A DNA stretch of 26,872 nucleotides from Saccoglossus kowalevskii (GCF_000003605.2 NW_003128862.1:720026-746897), one strand, 5' to 3'. Numbered from the stretch's first letter, positions 1 through 12,437 are shown. Notes: a model not told the origin generated them from the letters alone. Numbers and translations: made by a program.

Positions 1-1171
1 TTATCCCGACATGTGGAGAGGAGAACCTCGAGTTTACTTTTTAAAACAAAACTAGCTCGGTTACATACTAGAAGAAATAATCAATTAACTGTGGCTGTAC
101 GAGGCTGACTTATACAAGTGGATGTTGTCTAGCATATGATTAATCTTTAGCAAATACACTTGTGCCAGGACCACACAATACCATGGTGTACATATAACAA
201 TTTGTATTAGTATCAATAGCCGAATATGAGCATCTGAATATATATCACTAAACTCAGAACAGGTGATAAATTGGTATCCACTGCTTTTGGAAATCGAATG
301 TATTGCGCACGTGTCGATATTTTTATATTTTTTGTTTTCTTTCTGCGACTAAACACTAAATAGATATATATATATAACTGCTGGTCAATATACATTGCAA
401 TCGATCATTCAAATGACGCTTGTGTGTAATATGATCAGTTGACCAAATAATAGCCTTGTTAACGCATGTGTCAATCGCATAAATGACATTCACTAACGAC
501 GCGAAAGTCAGCGGCCATCTTAATGATAGACGTTCTTTTACCCGTTAATGTATTCTTAATTAAAATGAAAGATGACGAAAAATCATTGTAATGTCCAGTG
601 TCCACAAATGATTGAATATGTTTGTTTTAAAAAAAACGACAAGCACTATATTAATACGTCGAATTTATATCTTAGCAACGGCCTGTTTAAACATTTGTCG
701 TCGACCTAGGGAGTTTTTCACTTTGCAGATTGAAACTAAACATCGCCTAGCACTTATTAAAATTCCAGCCAACGAGCATAACCCTTGCACACATACGAGA
801 ACGTCTATATCGACTACAGAACCATTCAAATTATAATTTTTGCAAGATAATCGGCGGGCCGAAACGTCTATGCGAAATTCGGGTAAGACGGATTTTGTTG
901 TTAACCGCGTTGTGCATATCAATATATGGTAGTAATAATACAGACAAGATTAGATCAACTAAATTGCGGAAAATAATAATAATCTTTACAATGAGCCTTT
1001 GTCTCATTTTAAGCACATTTTGATAGTATTCACAAAAACGTTTGCACAATGTGTAGTAATTAGTAATATAGTGCAATAAACGCAGGTTAACTAAAACAAA
1101 AACATAATTGTATTTGAAAATATTGGATCTATATGGGCAAGAACAATTACCAATTATGGGAGTAGCAGGAT
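1..1171. other. AT-rich non-coding stretch
   Basis: No supportable gene. Reading frames are short and mostly lack a good ATG. A short AT dinucleotide run lies at 364-376. I see no RNA gene, long inverted repeat or transposon protein remnant. Confidence 0.6.
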
Positions 1172-1181
1172 GGGGGGGGGG
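1172..1181. repeat. Homopolymer run of 10 G
   Basis: An uninterrupted run of ten G in AT-rich surroundings. A second run of nine G (23471-23479) has the same neighbours, GGGAGTAG upstream and GTAA downstream, but the match is too short to show common origin. Confidence 0.8.
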
Positions 1182-2470
1182 TAACTTTTAAATGACTAGC
1201 CACGGTATTATAAATGATGTATGACCATACGAACAAAATGTTAACAAAATTCACAAATATTCCTTCAGGGTAAATATGTGGTTTAGTTAGTGTAACAAGT
1301 ATAAACTTTGTGCCCAAAGCTTTTGCCTTCAGTCCTACGTGAGAATGACGACAAGCCATATACGAATATTTTGAGTCGATGTGGCAGGAATTAAGTCCAA
1401 CTCTGCGCAGAGGTTCTATATTTAGAATATTTAATCAATCCATTAGGAATTCAAAATTCAGACTTGACATTCCAGTCTCGACAACCACTTGGACAAATAA
1501 ATATAAACATTTAATCACGCAACATGGTATTATTTAACTGTAACAGACTGTAAAGTACTTATATAATGTGTGCACAACGCATGTGGGACTGAAGCCTCAA
1601 TGTTGGTGTCCCTTCGCCCCCCTTATGTCGGTACACTCCAATGTTGTTGTACGGCGGTTGAATTTCAGTTACACATCACTGAAGCGATTGATTGAAGCGA
1701 TTTATTGAAGCGATTATTTGAGTTTGGACCATATCCACATGTTTCGTCATACGTGCGTTTAACGACGCATGCGTAATATATACACAATAAATTGTTGGTT
1801 AAGCTAATATACTTGAAAATGTATTACTCTTTACTGTAGTATTACATATTTTTTTATTATTACCGTATAATACAGACAACTTGAATCTTAGTGAAATGAA
1901 ACATCACTATGCATTATGCAAATATTTTAATCGATTATTGATATCACATGACAAACTGATGCGTATTTCTAGTCAAAGAATATAAAGTGTTATAAGATGG
2001 TAATAACATGGAGCCATTCTTTCAAGAACGAATTCTGGAAACATCGCTATTCTCAAAATTGTATATTCACTGCAATACAACTATAAGATTTATTAAAAAT
2101 TCGGTACGTGCGCCATCTGTTGGCCATTTTATTTACTTCAAAGACGAGTGTGTACACGTTTGGAGACAAGCACGGTTGTGAAGTTTGTCTATATAAAACA
2201 ATGCAATTTGATATCTTGCCAATGTGACATCTGATGTAAAATATGGGGTCATTGAATATCATTGAAAGCCAATTTTACTGAAAATTGAGTGAACGGTTTC
2301 ATCTCATCACAGCTTGGTAATCGCAGTTCTATTTGTGATAGCGGGTTGAGTGCGGCGTAATTTCATACAGTTTGTCGGCGTAAAATGTTTTCTGTCGAGA
2401 TAAGTGTCTACCTGATATGATAACTTTTAATATTATATTTAACGAAAATCCGTCGAGTTTTTCTTAATAG
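1182..2470. other. AT-rich non-coding stretch
   Basis: No supportable gene. It contains the 13-bp repeat at 1681-1719, a 10-bp palindrome ACGCATGCGT at 1765-1774, and the sequence GCGCCATCTGTTGG near 2110, which resembles the reverse complement of the animal CTCF core motif at about 12 of 14 positions. That resemblance alone does not justify a binding-site call. Confidence 0.55.
1681..1719 (+). repeat. Three tandem copies of a 13-bp repeat
   Basis: The unit GAAGCGATTGATT is repeated three times with period 13. The first eight bases (GAAGCGAT) are invariant and the last five vary (TGATT, TTATT, TATTT). It is a small minisatellite-like expansion with no visible coding role. Confidence 0.85.
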
Positions 2471-2602
2471 ATTTAAAGGGCAGTGGTCAGTGCGCATCGC
2501 GTGTTCGAAATTCATGTAAACAAAGTATTTTACGCGCGTTGTGTACGTTGCTATGAATCCCATATCGAACACAACGCAGCGCGACGACCGCCACCTTTTA
2601 AT
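2471..2602 (+). mobile_element. Foldback (MITE-like) element, copy A, with TTAA-like ends
   Basis: About 132 bp whose two ends are diverged inverted repeats. The left arm runs from TTTAAAGGGCAGTGGTC through GCGTGTTCGAAATTCAT. The right arm, read in reverse complement, runs from TTAAAAGGTGGCGGTC through TGTGTTCGATATGGGATTCAT. TTAA lies at both ends (2473-2476 and 2598-2601). Three other copies share the arms and the centre (GCGTTGTGTACG, then CCCATATCGAACAC), so this is a dispersed family. TTAA borders are typical of piggyBac-type target duplications, so a non-autonomous piggyBac-like element is a reasonable inference. No transposase is present and the superfamily is not proven. Confidence 0.65.
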
Positions 2603-3462
2603 GATCGACATTCCTATATTGGTCAGTACGGCTTCCGTTAAGCTAGTAATTCAATGATCTTAGCAGATTCTAACGGTTATGGCAATTCACCACTCCTAGT
2701 CGTTGTGCTTCCGTGACGTCAATTGTACGTAATGGGTGCAAGCAATGTCATTCATGTCGTCGGTTTCTCGATACTGTTGTGTCCTCGCTCACCTTTTAAA
2801 GTAAAGTTAATTTCTAAAAATAGCTTTTGTATTGACGCACAACCAACAATTAAAATGGTGCCGCTCATCCAATTACGTCACAGAACCGCTTTGTCGCTAC
2901 TGGACTAAGTTATATAGAGAACGATGTTATTATACACCGATATATCATATAAAGAATCGTGTAAGTGACCTACTCTGCACAGGAAGCATACTACGAGGGT
3001 ACGGTCTAATGGTCTGTTTCACTCCCACAGTCGCGCGTCAAGTTTCTTTTTGATCTGTCAGTTAATGTCTTATCCAAAGCTATCTGCCATGACAACCTCG
3101 TTCAAATTTTCTATGTGTTGATATTTGTGCAGATAATAAACCAGTTTACACAATACCTGTTCAAGTTATCAGATAATATTTTTCTTATTTAATTATATAA
3201 ATAATATTTTTTTAATGAAATTGTCTAATGACGTGCAGCTCTCTTAATATTAGATCTGGCAAAGCGGTATTCGTAGAAGAAGAAGAAGAAGTTTGTTTAC
3301 AGGAACCATCCGAATAGGAGTCATATGATATATGACGGGTGTCATATGCGGGGCAATATGTGAACAATCTTTTTGACCCGACCTCATTTCTTGTTTGCAT
3401 GTCCCGTCGCCAATTTATCTCTTTATTATATGTATCGTGATTGTCAGCCGCTCATTGTTATT

Positions 3463-3466
<4 letters not shown>
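2603..3466. other. AT-rich non-coding stretch
   Basis: No supportable gene. It contains the AGA microsatellite at 3275-3291, a small interrupted palindrome GTCATATGATATATGAC at 3320-3336 with a further GTCATAT at 3341, and no recognisable transposon sequence beyond the flanking copy A. Confidence 0.55.
3275..3291 (+). repeat. (AGA)n microsatellite
   Basis: Five AGA units plus AG, perfect. A short simple-sequence repeat. Confidence 0.85.

Positions 3467-3497
<31 letters not shown>
3467..3497. repeat. (TA)15 microsatellite
   Basis: A perfect 31-bp alternating TA run, the longest simple repeat in the window, preceded by TTTGTG. Such loci are typically length-polymorphic and can extrude a cruciform. 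It explains the runs of isoleucine and tyrosine codons in overlapping reading frames, which should not be taken as coding. Confidence 0.95.
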
Positions 3498-3499
<2 letters not shown>

Positions 3500-6400
3500 A
3501 TATTGGAAATTTAATATTCACGAATTCCCACACTAATATAACGAACAACGTTAACATTATATATTTGGTAGACGCAGGGCTACAATACGTTTGTGCATTA
3601 ATACTATCAGATGGTATTCTCACGATTTTGCCAACACACATCCAATAAGAGGTCGTTATCCAAATGTATATCTCAACTAAATGAGATAAAATGGTAAACT
3701 GTTATTGATTCCATCCAACTGTTTGATTCAAGACTTAAAATTCCTTACAATAAAACAATGATTAGATTCTTGAAGATTAGGAAATCCATTATCGAGTTAT
3801 GGCGTATCTTTTGATATATCATCAATTTTCATATTCCCAAAACAAAAAACGTCTGTAATCATCCAATTATCTCAATACATTGGCTTAAATAAGAACAGAG
3901 GCCATACACTCTCTGTTATAGTGTATGAACCTAATATTAAATTGTGATTAGTATTTCGATATTCATGATACTTTGAGTTATTATGGGATATCCCCGTACG
4001 AATGTGTTTTCGATTAATATTTTTATGGATTAATTTACTAACAAGACGCCTAGTAAAATCGCACCAGGAAAACTCAAGTTAATGATTTTTTTTAAACTTC
4101 TTTGTAATGGTAGAACTACATTTCATGTTTTATCAAATTTCGCCACTTTCACCACCCACGTCGACAATCTATATTGTGCATCCGGCTTATGTTCAAATGT
4201 TGTATTTTATGTTTGCTCAGCAATTTTTGACCCTGGTCTTCTTTGTTTTTCAAATTAAAGTACCACTCGAGTTTTCTTCTCCTGATTAGGAGTTGGGAAC
4301 ACTCCATCATGTCAAATATTTCAGTATAATAATTAGTGTCCCACATACAAGTTTAGCAGTCTCCTGAAAACACCATTTTTTAAACTTGATTTCCAATTGT
4401 AGTTATTTTCATACTGCAACAATTAAATGTTAATGCAAGGTTACATTTTTATAGGCATTACTTTAAATCTTTATAGGCTTTATTACTCATACTGGATTGT
4501 TGGCAACAACTTAGTTGAAGCACTTTAGATTTGAAGTAACTTGGCAAAAAATAAAATCTGAGTTATTCTAACCAAAACCTTGCGCATTGCATCGTTAATC
4601 GACAACACAGAAGTCTGTTCTGCATTTCAGAATAATTCTAAAATGGGAAATCCTTCACAAAGATTGTGTAGTCCGTCTTCGATCCCCAAACATTACAGTA
4701 CCCACATTACTTTGACATGTCAAATGCAAAATATTGCTAACAATACAAGTTGTTCCTGCGTATTCAGTAATGAAATCTCCAAAAGTCAAAGAAGGTATAA
4801 CTTTTCAGTTGTTGTTTTTGTACTGATTCGATATGCCTAGTCTGTTACAGCTTAGGGCATATATTATATATATTCTTTTAATTAGCTATTTTATTTTATT
4901 CGACTATAATTTATATACATCTATCTTTAACGGCCTGGAAATATAACACGAGAAGCAAAAAGATTTTTGAATGACGTACTATTTAAGAAAGCGCGAAGGC
5001 TGTGTAATTTTGCTTTCCTAAACAAATTTCTCCTAATTTTAACTCATTCATGTTTTCTCCAAATAATTACAGAATGCAGGTTTCATTAGATTTAGATTAC
5101 TTTCAATTGAAGTTCTTATCTACAAAAGTAAAAGCACACAATTATTTATTAATTATACGGATAGGTTGTCATGGATTGCAGTTTTTATAGCAATTGTCCT
5201 AAACTATTTGCATCTTCATTAAAGAATGTAAACTATATAGAACTGTTTTTCTTCTGCAGACATGATAAGTAGTGTGATATCGAACAGATTTACATGGGAT
5301 TTGCATAATAAATTATTCAAAAAATGGCAACCCCAAACAAATACGACTAACTTTTGCTAGTTCAGATACATGTTTATATATATATAAATCATGGATAATA
5401 TGTGGTTTAGGTATATCTGTAGTTCAAATAATCATTTCAATTAACACATTTACGCATACAGAATTCTCAATAATGTCAACAAATTTAAGTGACTGACAGT
5501 TAACAACGTCCCAGCATTGACGTATTACACGCGTTAACAAGGCCAGGCTGTTTGCGTCTTCACGGTACTCAGCCATAATGCGCAGATTGCAAAAGCCATT
5601 GAAGAACACATTTTCGATATTATGTTTGAATTGAATCAAGTAGATAAAAAGAAAAATTGTTTTCCCTAATATTCATCATAGTAACAGGTCTAGTGCATGA
5701 TGACGCAGGACATAAGTGGGCTTAAATCTTACATTGTTTTCATTCATCTGATCTTCTCCTCATACAATTGCTGCTTCCAGTGGACACATTGCATATTTTG
5801 GTTGTTTATGTGTAGCGTGTAACACAGTATATCTTACTTAGAACAATCATCGACGACTTTTTGAATGGAACATGTCATTTCATCAATTATTTCATAACAT
5901 TCTTGTTAGCTGACACAAATTCACTATCTCACTGCCACCCACTCGTACACGTGTTTTCAAACTGAATGCATGGTTGTAATGTTGTCTTATTGCGACAAAC
6001 GGCATCATAATTGTTGGCCGTTGGTGGGTTGTTGGCTGCATTATATTCTGTTCTGTAGGCTCGTTCCAAGTTGGTTTATAACTCACACAATTACTGATTC
6101 GTACTACGTTTCACCCTGTAAGTCATACATGCTCGAGTATGCACCATGGGAAATAAATCTCTGTATACATTTACCCGCCAGGTCTTATAATTTGAAGGAA
6201 TTGTCATCATAACAAATAGCGACAAACGAGGGAGAACAAAATGGCGGATTTGATGACATATTCGGACAATAATGCCATGTGACCCTGATACAATCGTCAG
6301 TGTGCCCCATTTACATAGAATACAAGCTGAACAGGCGTTCTATTCATTTATGGCAGAGCTACATAACTTAGTGGACTCTCTAATCATAAAAACACATGCC

Positions 6401-6748
6401 GGATTACATATACAATGTTTAGGTTTCAACGGTGATTATCCGGCACACTGGAAAATGATGTCATGTCGGTGATGGCGTCACGGTGAAAGCTCGTCACCAT
6501 TCATGTGCAGCTCATAGTAAACGATAGTCGGCAGTGGCTAGACTACTTACACATTACTGTGTACTTTATTATCGTGGTATTACTGCAATTGTCTAGGAAG
6601 CTCGTTGTGCAGCGATTGCAAAGCGGGGAAAAAACAGACAGCCTGGCGGAAGACACATCCTTATTGTCATTAGCAAATACGTATCATGGAGGGCAGTTAT
6701 TTCACGGACCAATGTGACGAGAATGCACAATACGTTGGTAAGTTTGAC
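3498..6748. other. AT-rich non-coding stretch
   Basis: No supportable gene in about 3.2 kb. Visible details: an 8-bp inverted repeat CATACACT/AGTGTATG with a 9-nt loop (3903-3927), a short AT run (5374-5386), and a slightly more GC-rich patch at 5990-6500. None exceeds what chance would give. Frames in this stretch are all under about 90 codons and match no family I know. Confidence 0.55.
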
Positions 6749-6870
6749 TTAAAGCGTCGTGGTCGTCGTACAGCGCATTTAAATTCGTGTACATATGTTT
6801 TGCACTCGTTGTATACGTCGCATGAGACCCATATTGAACATGATGCGCGGCGACGAACAGCGCTCTTTAA
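6749..6870 (+). mobile_element. Foldback (MITE-like) element, copy B, with TTAA at both ends
   Basis: About 122 bp, the clearest copy of the family. TTAA stands at 6749-6752 and 6867-6870. The left arm reads TTAAAGCGTCGTGGTCGTCG. The right arm in reverse complement reads TTAAAGAGCGCTGTTCGTCG. The centre has TCGTTGTATACGTCGCATGA, then ACCCATATTGAACATGATGC, aligning base for base with copy A over most of its length. The element is GC-richer than its surroundings and has no coding potential. Assignment to piggyBac-like elements rests only on TTAA and is inference. Confidence 0.68.
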
Positions 6871-9210
6871 CTATACAGTAACAATGCTCAAATAATTGTT
6901 TTCCTTGCACTTATTAAGTCTTAATACTACTGCACCCGCGCCTTTCCGGGAAATATACGATATTGAGTTCAAGCTCACCGGGTTCATTCGCCATTTCAAC
7001 CATCGAGCGACCTTGATCAATTAAAAACGAAAATCGACATAGCGTAGCCACAGATCCATAGTTATCGACAATCAACATATTTTTGCGAGAATGTTACTGT
7101 CATTACAAGCATACACGAAAATAATTTAATTTGGTTTCATATTCAAGAAACACCTGATGCGGAACGCGGACTTTGGTGGGTTGATCATTTTCATTCCGTC
7201 GGATGAGCTGTCACGTACGACTACATAATAACATTTTTTAAGATAACATCAGAAATATCGTTGTTAAATATGTGATTAAATAAAATCTCTTTCCAAAAAT
7301 ATTGACAGGTAATTACAAGATGCACATTGACCGTTAAAATGGCCGCCGCAGTGGTTGACGAAAGGGGCCACACTTATATTTAGTGTAGATCGGCGGAATT
7401 CTTTTCTGTTTCTAATCAAGTTGATTTTTTCAGTAGTCTCCCACATGCTTTTATTAACTTCGAAGAAATTCTCCATTTTCGTCTGTTTTACAACTGTGGT
7501 CCAGCATAGTCAAATATGCATGTTCACCAAATCTGATTGCGATTAATACGGCTTACCGAGTTGTACTCTATGTCTTACAAACGCGAATATGTCTCTGTCG
7601 CAAAGATACAATCATGAACTACCTTTCATGATATAACGTAATGGTATCAATTCATAAACTGCGTTATGCAAAACCCTTCATTGTCTAGCTTACTATATGA
7701 TGCCAACAATAATTGGAATAAATGTGACTTTTAACTTCAGCACGGTGATCACTGAGTATGGGTAATATAAGATCATCTCACGCCATGCGACCTGTTCAGC
7801 GTCGCAATAACTCAAGGGTGATTTGCATCGCAATTAACCGAACTGGACGACACTCACTCTTAAATAATCTTTGTGTTAACCGGCATTAAAGTGAAACTCG
7901 AGCCTCTACTTATCATGCATTTCCGCCACCGGTCACAATTACAGACTACTAAAAGTTGGACCCACATAACCGATTTCATATACGTTGGTCTCCGTATAAT
8001 TTCGAAATTTCGAAACAAGGGTCCAATCAGAAAAATATATATGTTGAAACTTTTTTTTGTTAACTCTTGTTTCAATAGGAGTTATTCAATCGTAATATTG
8101 TGTCTGTGTATTGGTGTGTCTTCGTGTGTGTGGGATGGGGGTGATACGGTGCATGTATTTCTTACTTCCTTCATTTTTTACTTTTTGCATTCTAAAGGTA
8201 GTCTCTATTTTAATATTTGTTTTTGACGTTTCCTTTTTTTTCACATGCTTGCTCAGTAATCATAGTGTTAGCTCCCCAAATAACTATAACATTGTTGACA
8301 TTAACTGTTGATGAATTTACTAACGTGAATTGCCCTCTAAAATATGTACGCTCCCTTGGCGTCCCTTACTTCCTTTTGCTAGCATAGTAGTCTGTAGCAG
8401 TATTTACGTCACTGTATATGGGATTGATGAGACATGGATTATATTAACAGTGTAGCGAAATATTTGTAATAAATGCAGTATCGTTGTTATGACTCAGCGA
8501 GGTGTATTCACTTGGGGTTTAGAACAAGTTTAAGTCTACATCGCAGCTTTGCTAGCGCTGTGTTGTGTACTGTGTATTTCCAAGAATGGTGCAGATATGT
8601 ACGTCATATTTGCCAAAATTCACATTTAAACTGTTTCGTGAAAAATATGTTTGACGACGATAACAATGTATAATATATCACCATATCTGGTTTGTTCCAA
8701 AATGACCTGAAGTGTGATCTTAACTTCAAAAGATAACGTCGTTTGAGGTGGTAGATGTCATTTCATTATGAGGCACATTGATCACATTAGAAATCTCTGC
8801 TTTACAATTACAATAATATGTTTTCTGAGTGCGCGAAAACACACCCCGATGTTAGATTATAATATATTTAAGGAATGTACGTTATATTGGATCCACTCTA
8901 ATATACTAGTACGTTTTATGATATCTATTGTCACGTGTAACTTTTGTCTGAATTACCAATTTACCATATAAAATAAGGTTTTTGAAAAATCTTAAATAGT
9001 CCCCTGTAACTACTAAATTTGTTCCTTTCACTATAAGCAAGTACATACAAGTGATGTTATAATGAATCAACCCTGTCATTTAAACCCATTTAAATCCTGT
9101 AAAGTGAAGCCAATATTGTTATCAAGGTCACAAAGCCATATTAACATATATGAGATTGCCTAAAAAATATCATCATGAAATAAACAACTTCAGAGGTTTC
9201 CGTCTTAGTC
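6871..9210. other. AT-rich non-coding stretch
   Basis: No supportable gene. A frame at 7873-8226 is open for 117 codons but begins with GTG, not ATG, and its second half is T-rich low-complexity DNA that mimics hydrophobic residues. A TG-rich patch lies at 8100-8145. No repeat shared with the rest of the window was found here. Confidence 0.5.
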
Positions 9211-9280
9211 GTCAGTGAAGCCTGCTGGATAATTCACACATCAACGAATTGTGTAACATTATCAAATCTGTAATAAGCCA
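9211..9280 (+). repeat. Diverged dispersed duplication, copy 1
   Basis: About 70 bp that align with 9463-9529. Shared blocks in order: GTCA..GTG, CTGCTGG, TCACACAT versus GTGAACAT, then ATCAAATCT and ATAAGCC. Identity is roughly 70-80 percent with small gaps. No coding frame. It may be an old local duplication or two copies of an unknown short element. Confidence 0.5.
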
Positions 9281-9462
9281 TTTTTAGTTAATTACTTAGG
9301 CCATTTAGTAATTCTCTTAGCATAGATTTTTATTATTGTGTAAAACTTTTATTTCACTATTTAATCATATTCTCTTTAGAAATAAATTTACCTACGTGTC
9401 GAATAGACGTGCATGATACTGTATTTGACATCGTATGACACGCATCGATAGCCATGTGAATT

Positions 9463-9529
9463 GTCACGGTGGATGCTCTGCTGGCAAGTGAACATTTAAT
9501 GATACATCATCAAATCTTCTATAAGCCCT
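9463..9529 (+). repeat. Diverged dispersed duplication, copy 2
   Basis: Partner of 9211-9280, about 250 bp downstream in the same orientation. The best block is CATCATCAAATCTTCTATAA against CATTATCAAATCTGTAATAA. Confidence 0.5.
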
Positions 9530-12168
9530 CTTAAATGTTGGTATACCCATTACGTGATTTGTACAGGGGGCGCCCTTACAACTGGTGTCATGAAAATAGT
9601 ATTCAGCCAACATTGATATTTGTCATTTCCCAAGGGACTGATAAAAATAATTACTATTAGACGAAAATCAATGTTCTGGTTACAATAAGGATTATTGTAA
9701 TGCGATTCCTAAGTTAAAATAACCCTAACATACAACAATTAGACTAAAACTGTCACTTTGACTAGCGCCAAGATCATTGAATCCGAAGACCTCTTCGGCC
9801 AGCCATCAATAGCATGCCTCTTTATTCTCGCTAGGGAACACTGCATATGGTGACAACATTGGTCAACCACTAACTAACACCCGCTTTCATGTACATTCGA
9901 AAAAGTTGGTGTGTATATAACAATTTGAATAGGTGCAATAGACATACAAAAATCAAAATCTTTTCACTTCCTGTCTTTGTAATCTTTATAATCGTCAAAA
10001 CCTTGCTCAAAAATATTTAGTCAAACTTGAATTTATAACAAAAATATGTATTTTGCATTGTGTTTCTGAGTACTGTGTGTTGTGTGATATGTTCTTGTTG
10101 TTGTGTTGGTTTAAGAGAATGGCTATGCTTACATTTTGCTAAACAGTTAAGCGAAAACATGCATCATTGTGTTTCCTCCCAATAATAACAATACTGTGTT
10201 TATTTTGCCAGTTTGATCAATTGACGTCACTGCATCATATGAACATTTTTATATTTGGTAAATCAGTTTTAAAAATCATCATGCTATGAGATTGAAAAAA
10301 TACGATTAACATCATTTTTAGATGGGTGTTATCATGCTGGAAATTAGGTTCTTTGTGTATATCTAGTTGACGTAAAGAATGCTAGATGGTGCAACTATCT
10401 ATCACTACGTTTTTCTGTTGATACTTATTGGATGCTTACACTGACCACTGCGTGCCAAATATATATAGCACTCATCAATTCATCACTCGATTTGAACGTA
10501 AATATGTTCGCTGAGAAAATTCGTCTCTAAAACGTGAGCCTGTTGTTTTGTTTCATGTATTGAATTCTGGGGAAATAGTTCACATAGAAGACATTTTCAT
10601 AAGTGAAAACAGCTCTTATTACATACTCAATGTCGACAGTGGCTCAACCGATCCCCTGTATTTTCACAATCCCCTGAAGACTGACGCTTACGAGACATTA
10701 AATACGCTGCGAATTTAGCGTCACACTACTTTATTTTATTACATGCCTACAGAGACCGTACCACCTTTCAAGATTGCAAAGCAAACATGCAATTTTTTGT
10801 TTAATTACATCCCATCGTCATCGTATTTTACGAGAATAAACTATTAATTCCCATCTCCCCAACATCATCGGGAATTCGTTCATTAACTGATATTACCTGA
10901 ATATGTGATAATTAAAATTCATATATGAAGTTGTCTAATGTGTTTTTTAATGAGATTATGACGTCGCTTGTCACTTGTCTATCTTGGGTGGAAAATGGTT
11001 GTCGCATACAAATCGACTCATTAATACACGCATGCGCACTGCGCTCATGATGTAAAAAAGCGAAATTTGTGTCATTCTTAAAAAATGGGTACCTGGATGT
11101 AGTCGTAACTGTTAACCATTATCAACTTCAAAAAAGGATTTCTTAAAAGTACTTATATTTTTAATTTCAGGAAAAAAATATCAATTTCAGCAATGTTGTT
11201 ATGTTTCAAACAAAACCCATTCCGATTGACAGACAAAATCACTTGCACGCTTTTGTATGGTTACGCCGTAATAACTGAGGAAACATTCTGTAATCAGAAC
11301 GTAACAAGATTCGTAGTTCAACATTCAACAACATAATGAGGATAATAATTCACCGATGTTTGCTTTGAAGTACGCCATATATTTACAGTGTTTTGGGTTA
11401 ACTGTGCTTATTATCGTTGTATGTAGCTGAGTCGGTAAATGCTTCTGGCATAATTAGTCGCTGTCTGGGAAAAGGAAATCATTACACGTAGCCAACGGCA
11501 CATGGACCATAAATACGCAAAGCCATGGTGTTCAAACTGAAATGGCAATTGTAAAAGTATTCTATTGGGCAATTTTAATTTTTGTTAAAGTGCTTCAGGT
11601 ACTTAAGAGCTGAATTTCACATGGCCAAGCGATTGATGTGCACAATTAGAGTTAATCAAGTCAGTCGTTTTAAACTTGCGTCTATAAATTGGGATAAATT
11701 ATTCGTCTTGAATAATATTCGTTGGATGAAGATGATATTGTACGATCGGAACTACTGTGGCGTTATTTAAACGAAATTCGTTCGCTGGATCGATCATCGG
11801 CATTTCCCCCAACCAGTTGTCCCTCGATGATCGAATATAAAGTGCCCGTAAAATATACACATATGTATTTTTGGATACAGTTGCCCTGAAATTGGTATTT
11901 AAAAAAAAGTTAAATTAAATAATAAATCATCTCCGAGTTGTAGCCACCCACACTCGACTGTTTCCGGCGGCGTTCCGACTTCTACCGGACTGAAACTGCG
12001 CTATCAAACGCAAACAACGGGAGGGGGGCACGCGAGAACACGAAAGAAACTGGTAGTAGTTATTAGTGTCTGAATTATAAGTAGCCTAATGAAACCGTGA
12101 TTTTGTTGTTTGGGAATTAATAGAATAGTTGATTATCAATTCAATATGGGGTAAATGTCTGAATGTTT
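9530..12168. other. AT-rich non-coding stretch
   Basis: No supportable gene in about 2.6 kb. It contains a 16-bp interrupted palindrome CCGAAGACCTCTTCGG (9783-9798), the hairpin at 11790-11834, and a GC-richer patch at 11950-12040 immediately before the 28S-bearing array. A 62-codon frame at 11582-11770 has no recognisable features. Confidence 0.55.
11790..11834. repeat. Perfect 10-bp inverted repeat with 25-nt loop
   Basis: TCGATCATCG (11790-11799) is the exact reverse complement of CGATGATCGA (11825-11834). The loop contains a smaller CAAC/GTTG pairing. The word CTCGATGATCG recurs in the minisatellite at 24.7 kb. One or two perfect 10-bp hairpins are expected by chance in 27 kb, so function is unproven. 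Confidence 0.5.
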
Positions 12169-12241
12169 CATTTGCAAACTACTATCAAACAATATGGATC
12201 TTGCGGCATTGTATGCACACCTATGCACAGTCAGTATAGTT

Positions 12242-12250
12242 CCCACCAAC

Positions 12251-12303
<53 letters not shown>
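12242..12303 (+). pseudogene. 28S rRNA fragment, array copy 1
   Basis: About 62 nt matching eukaryotic large-subunit rRNA: CCCACCAACAGGGAACGTGA, then GCTGGGTTTAGACCGTCG, TGAGACAGGTTAGTTTTACC, CTAC. In mature 28S this lies in domain V at the 3' side of the peptidyl transferase centre, shortly before the sarcin-ricin loop region. It includes the positions corresponding to U2585 and A2602 of E. coli 23S rRNA. The match stops at CTAC, where genuine 28S continues with TGATGA. At the 5' side it begins at about GTTC/CCACC, two bases different from the usual GTTCACCCACC. A fragment this short cannot act in a ribosome, so I call it a captured rDNA piece. Confidence 0.88.
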
Positions 12304-12375
12304 ATTTGCAAACTACTATCAAACAATATGGATCTTGCGGCATTGTATGCACACCTATGCACAGTCAGTATAGTT

Positions 12376-12384
12376 CCCACCAAC

Positions 12385-12437
<53 letters not shown>
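12376..12437 (+). pseudogene. 28S rRNA fragment, array copy 2
   Basis: Identical by eye to the fragment in copy 1, with the same junctions on both sides. The rRNA piece was therefore already fused to the non-rRNA DNA before the unit was multiplied. Confidence 0.88.

Noticed and set aside
2100-2120. CTCF-like sequence GCGCCATCTGTTGG
   Set aside because: The match is imperfect, the organism unknown, and no matrix scan was possible, so I do not call a binding site.
3373-3648. 91-codon plus-strand frame and its 65-codon antisense partner
   Set aside because: Both run through the (TA)15 microsatellite, which yields alternating I and Y codons. The openness is caused by the repeat.
453-5545. 12-base match CGTTAACAAGGC between about 456 (minus) and 5532 (plus)
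   Set aside because: Dozens of 12-base matches are expected by chance in a 27-kb window searched on both strands, and flanks align poorly.
7873-8226. 117-codon frame with a hydrophobic end
   Set aside because: It starts with GTG, not usable as a normal animal start. The hydrophobic part is T-rich low-complexity DNA and no motif is visible.
10436-10455. CACTGACCACTG, reverse complement of the left end of foldback copy A
   Set aside because: The match ends after 12 bases on both sides, with no further family sequence, so it is not counted as a fifth copy.
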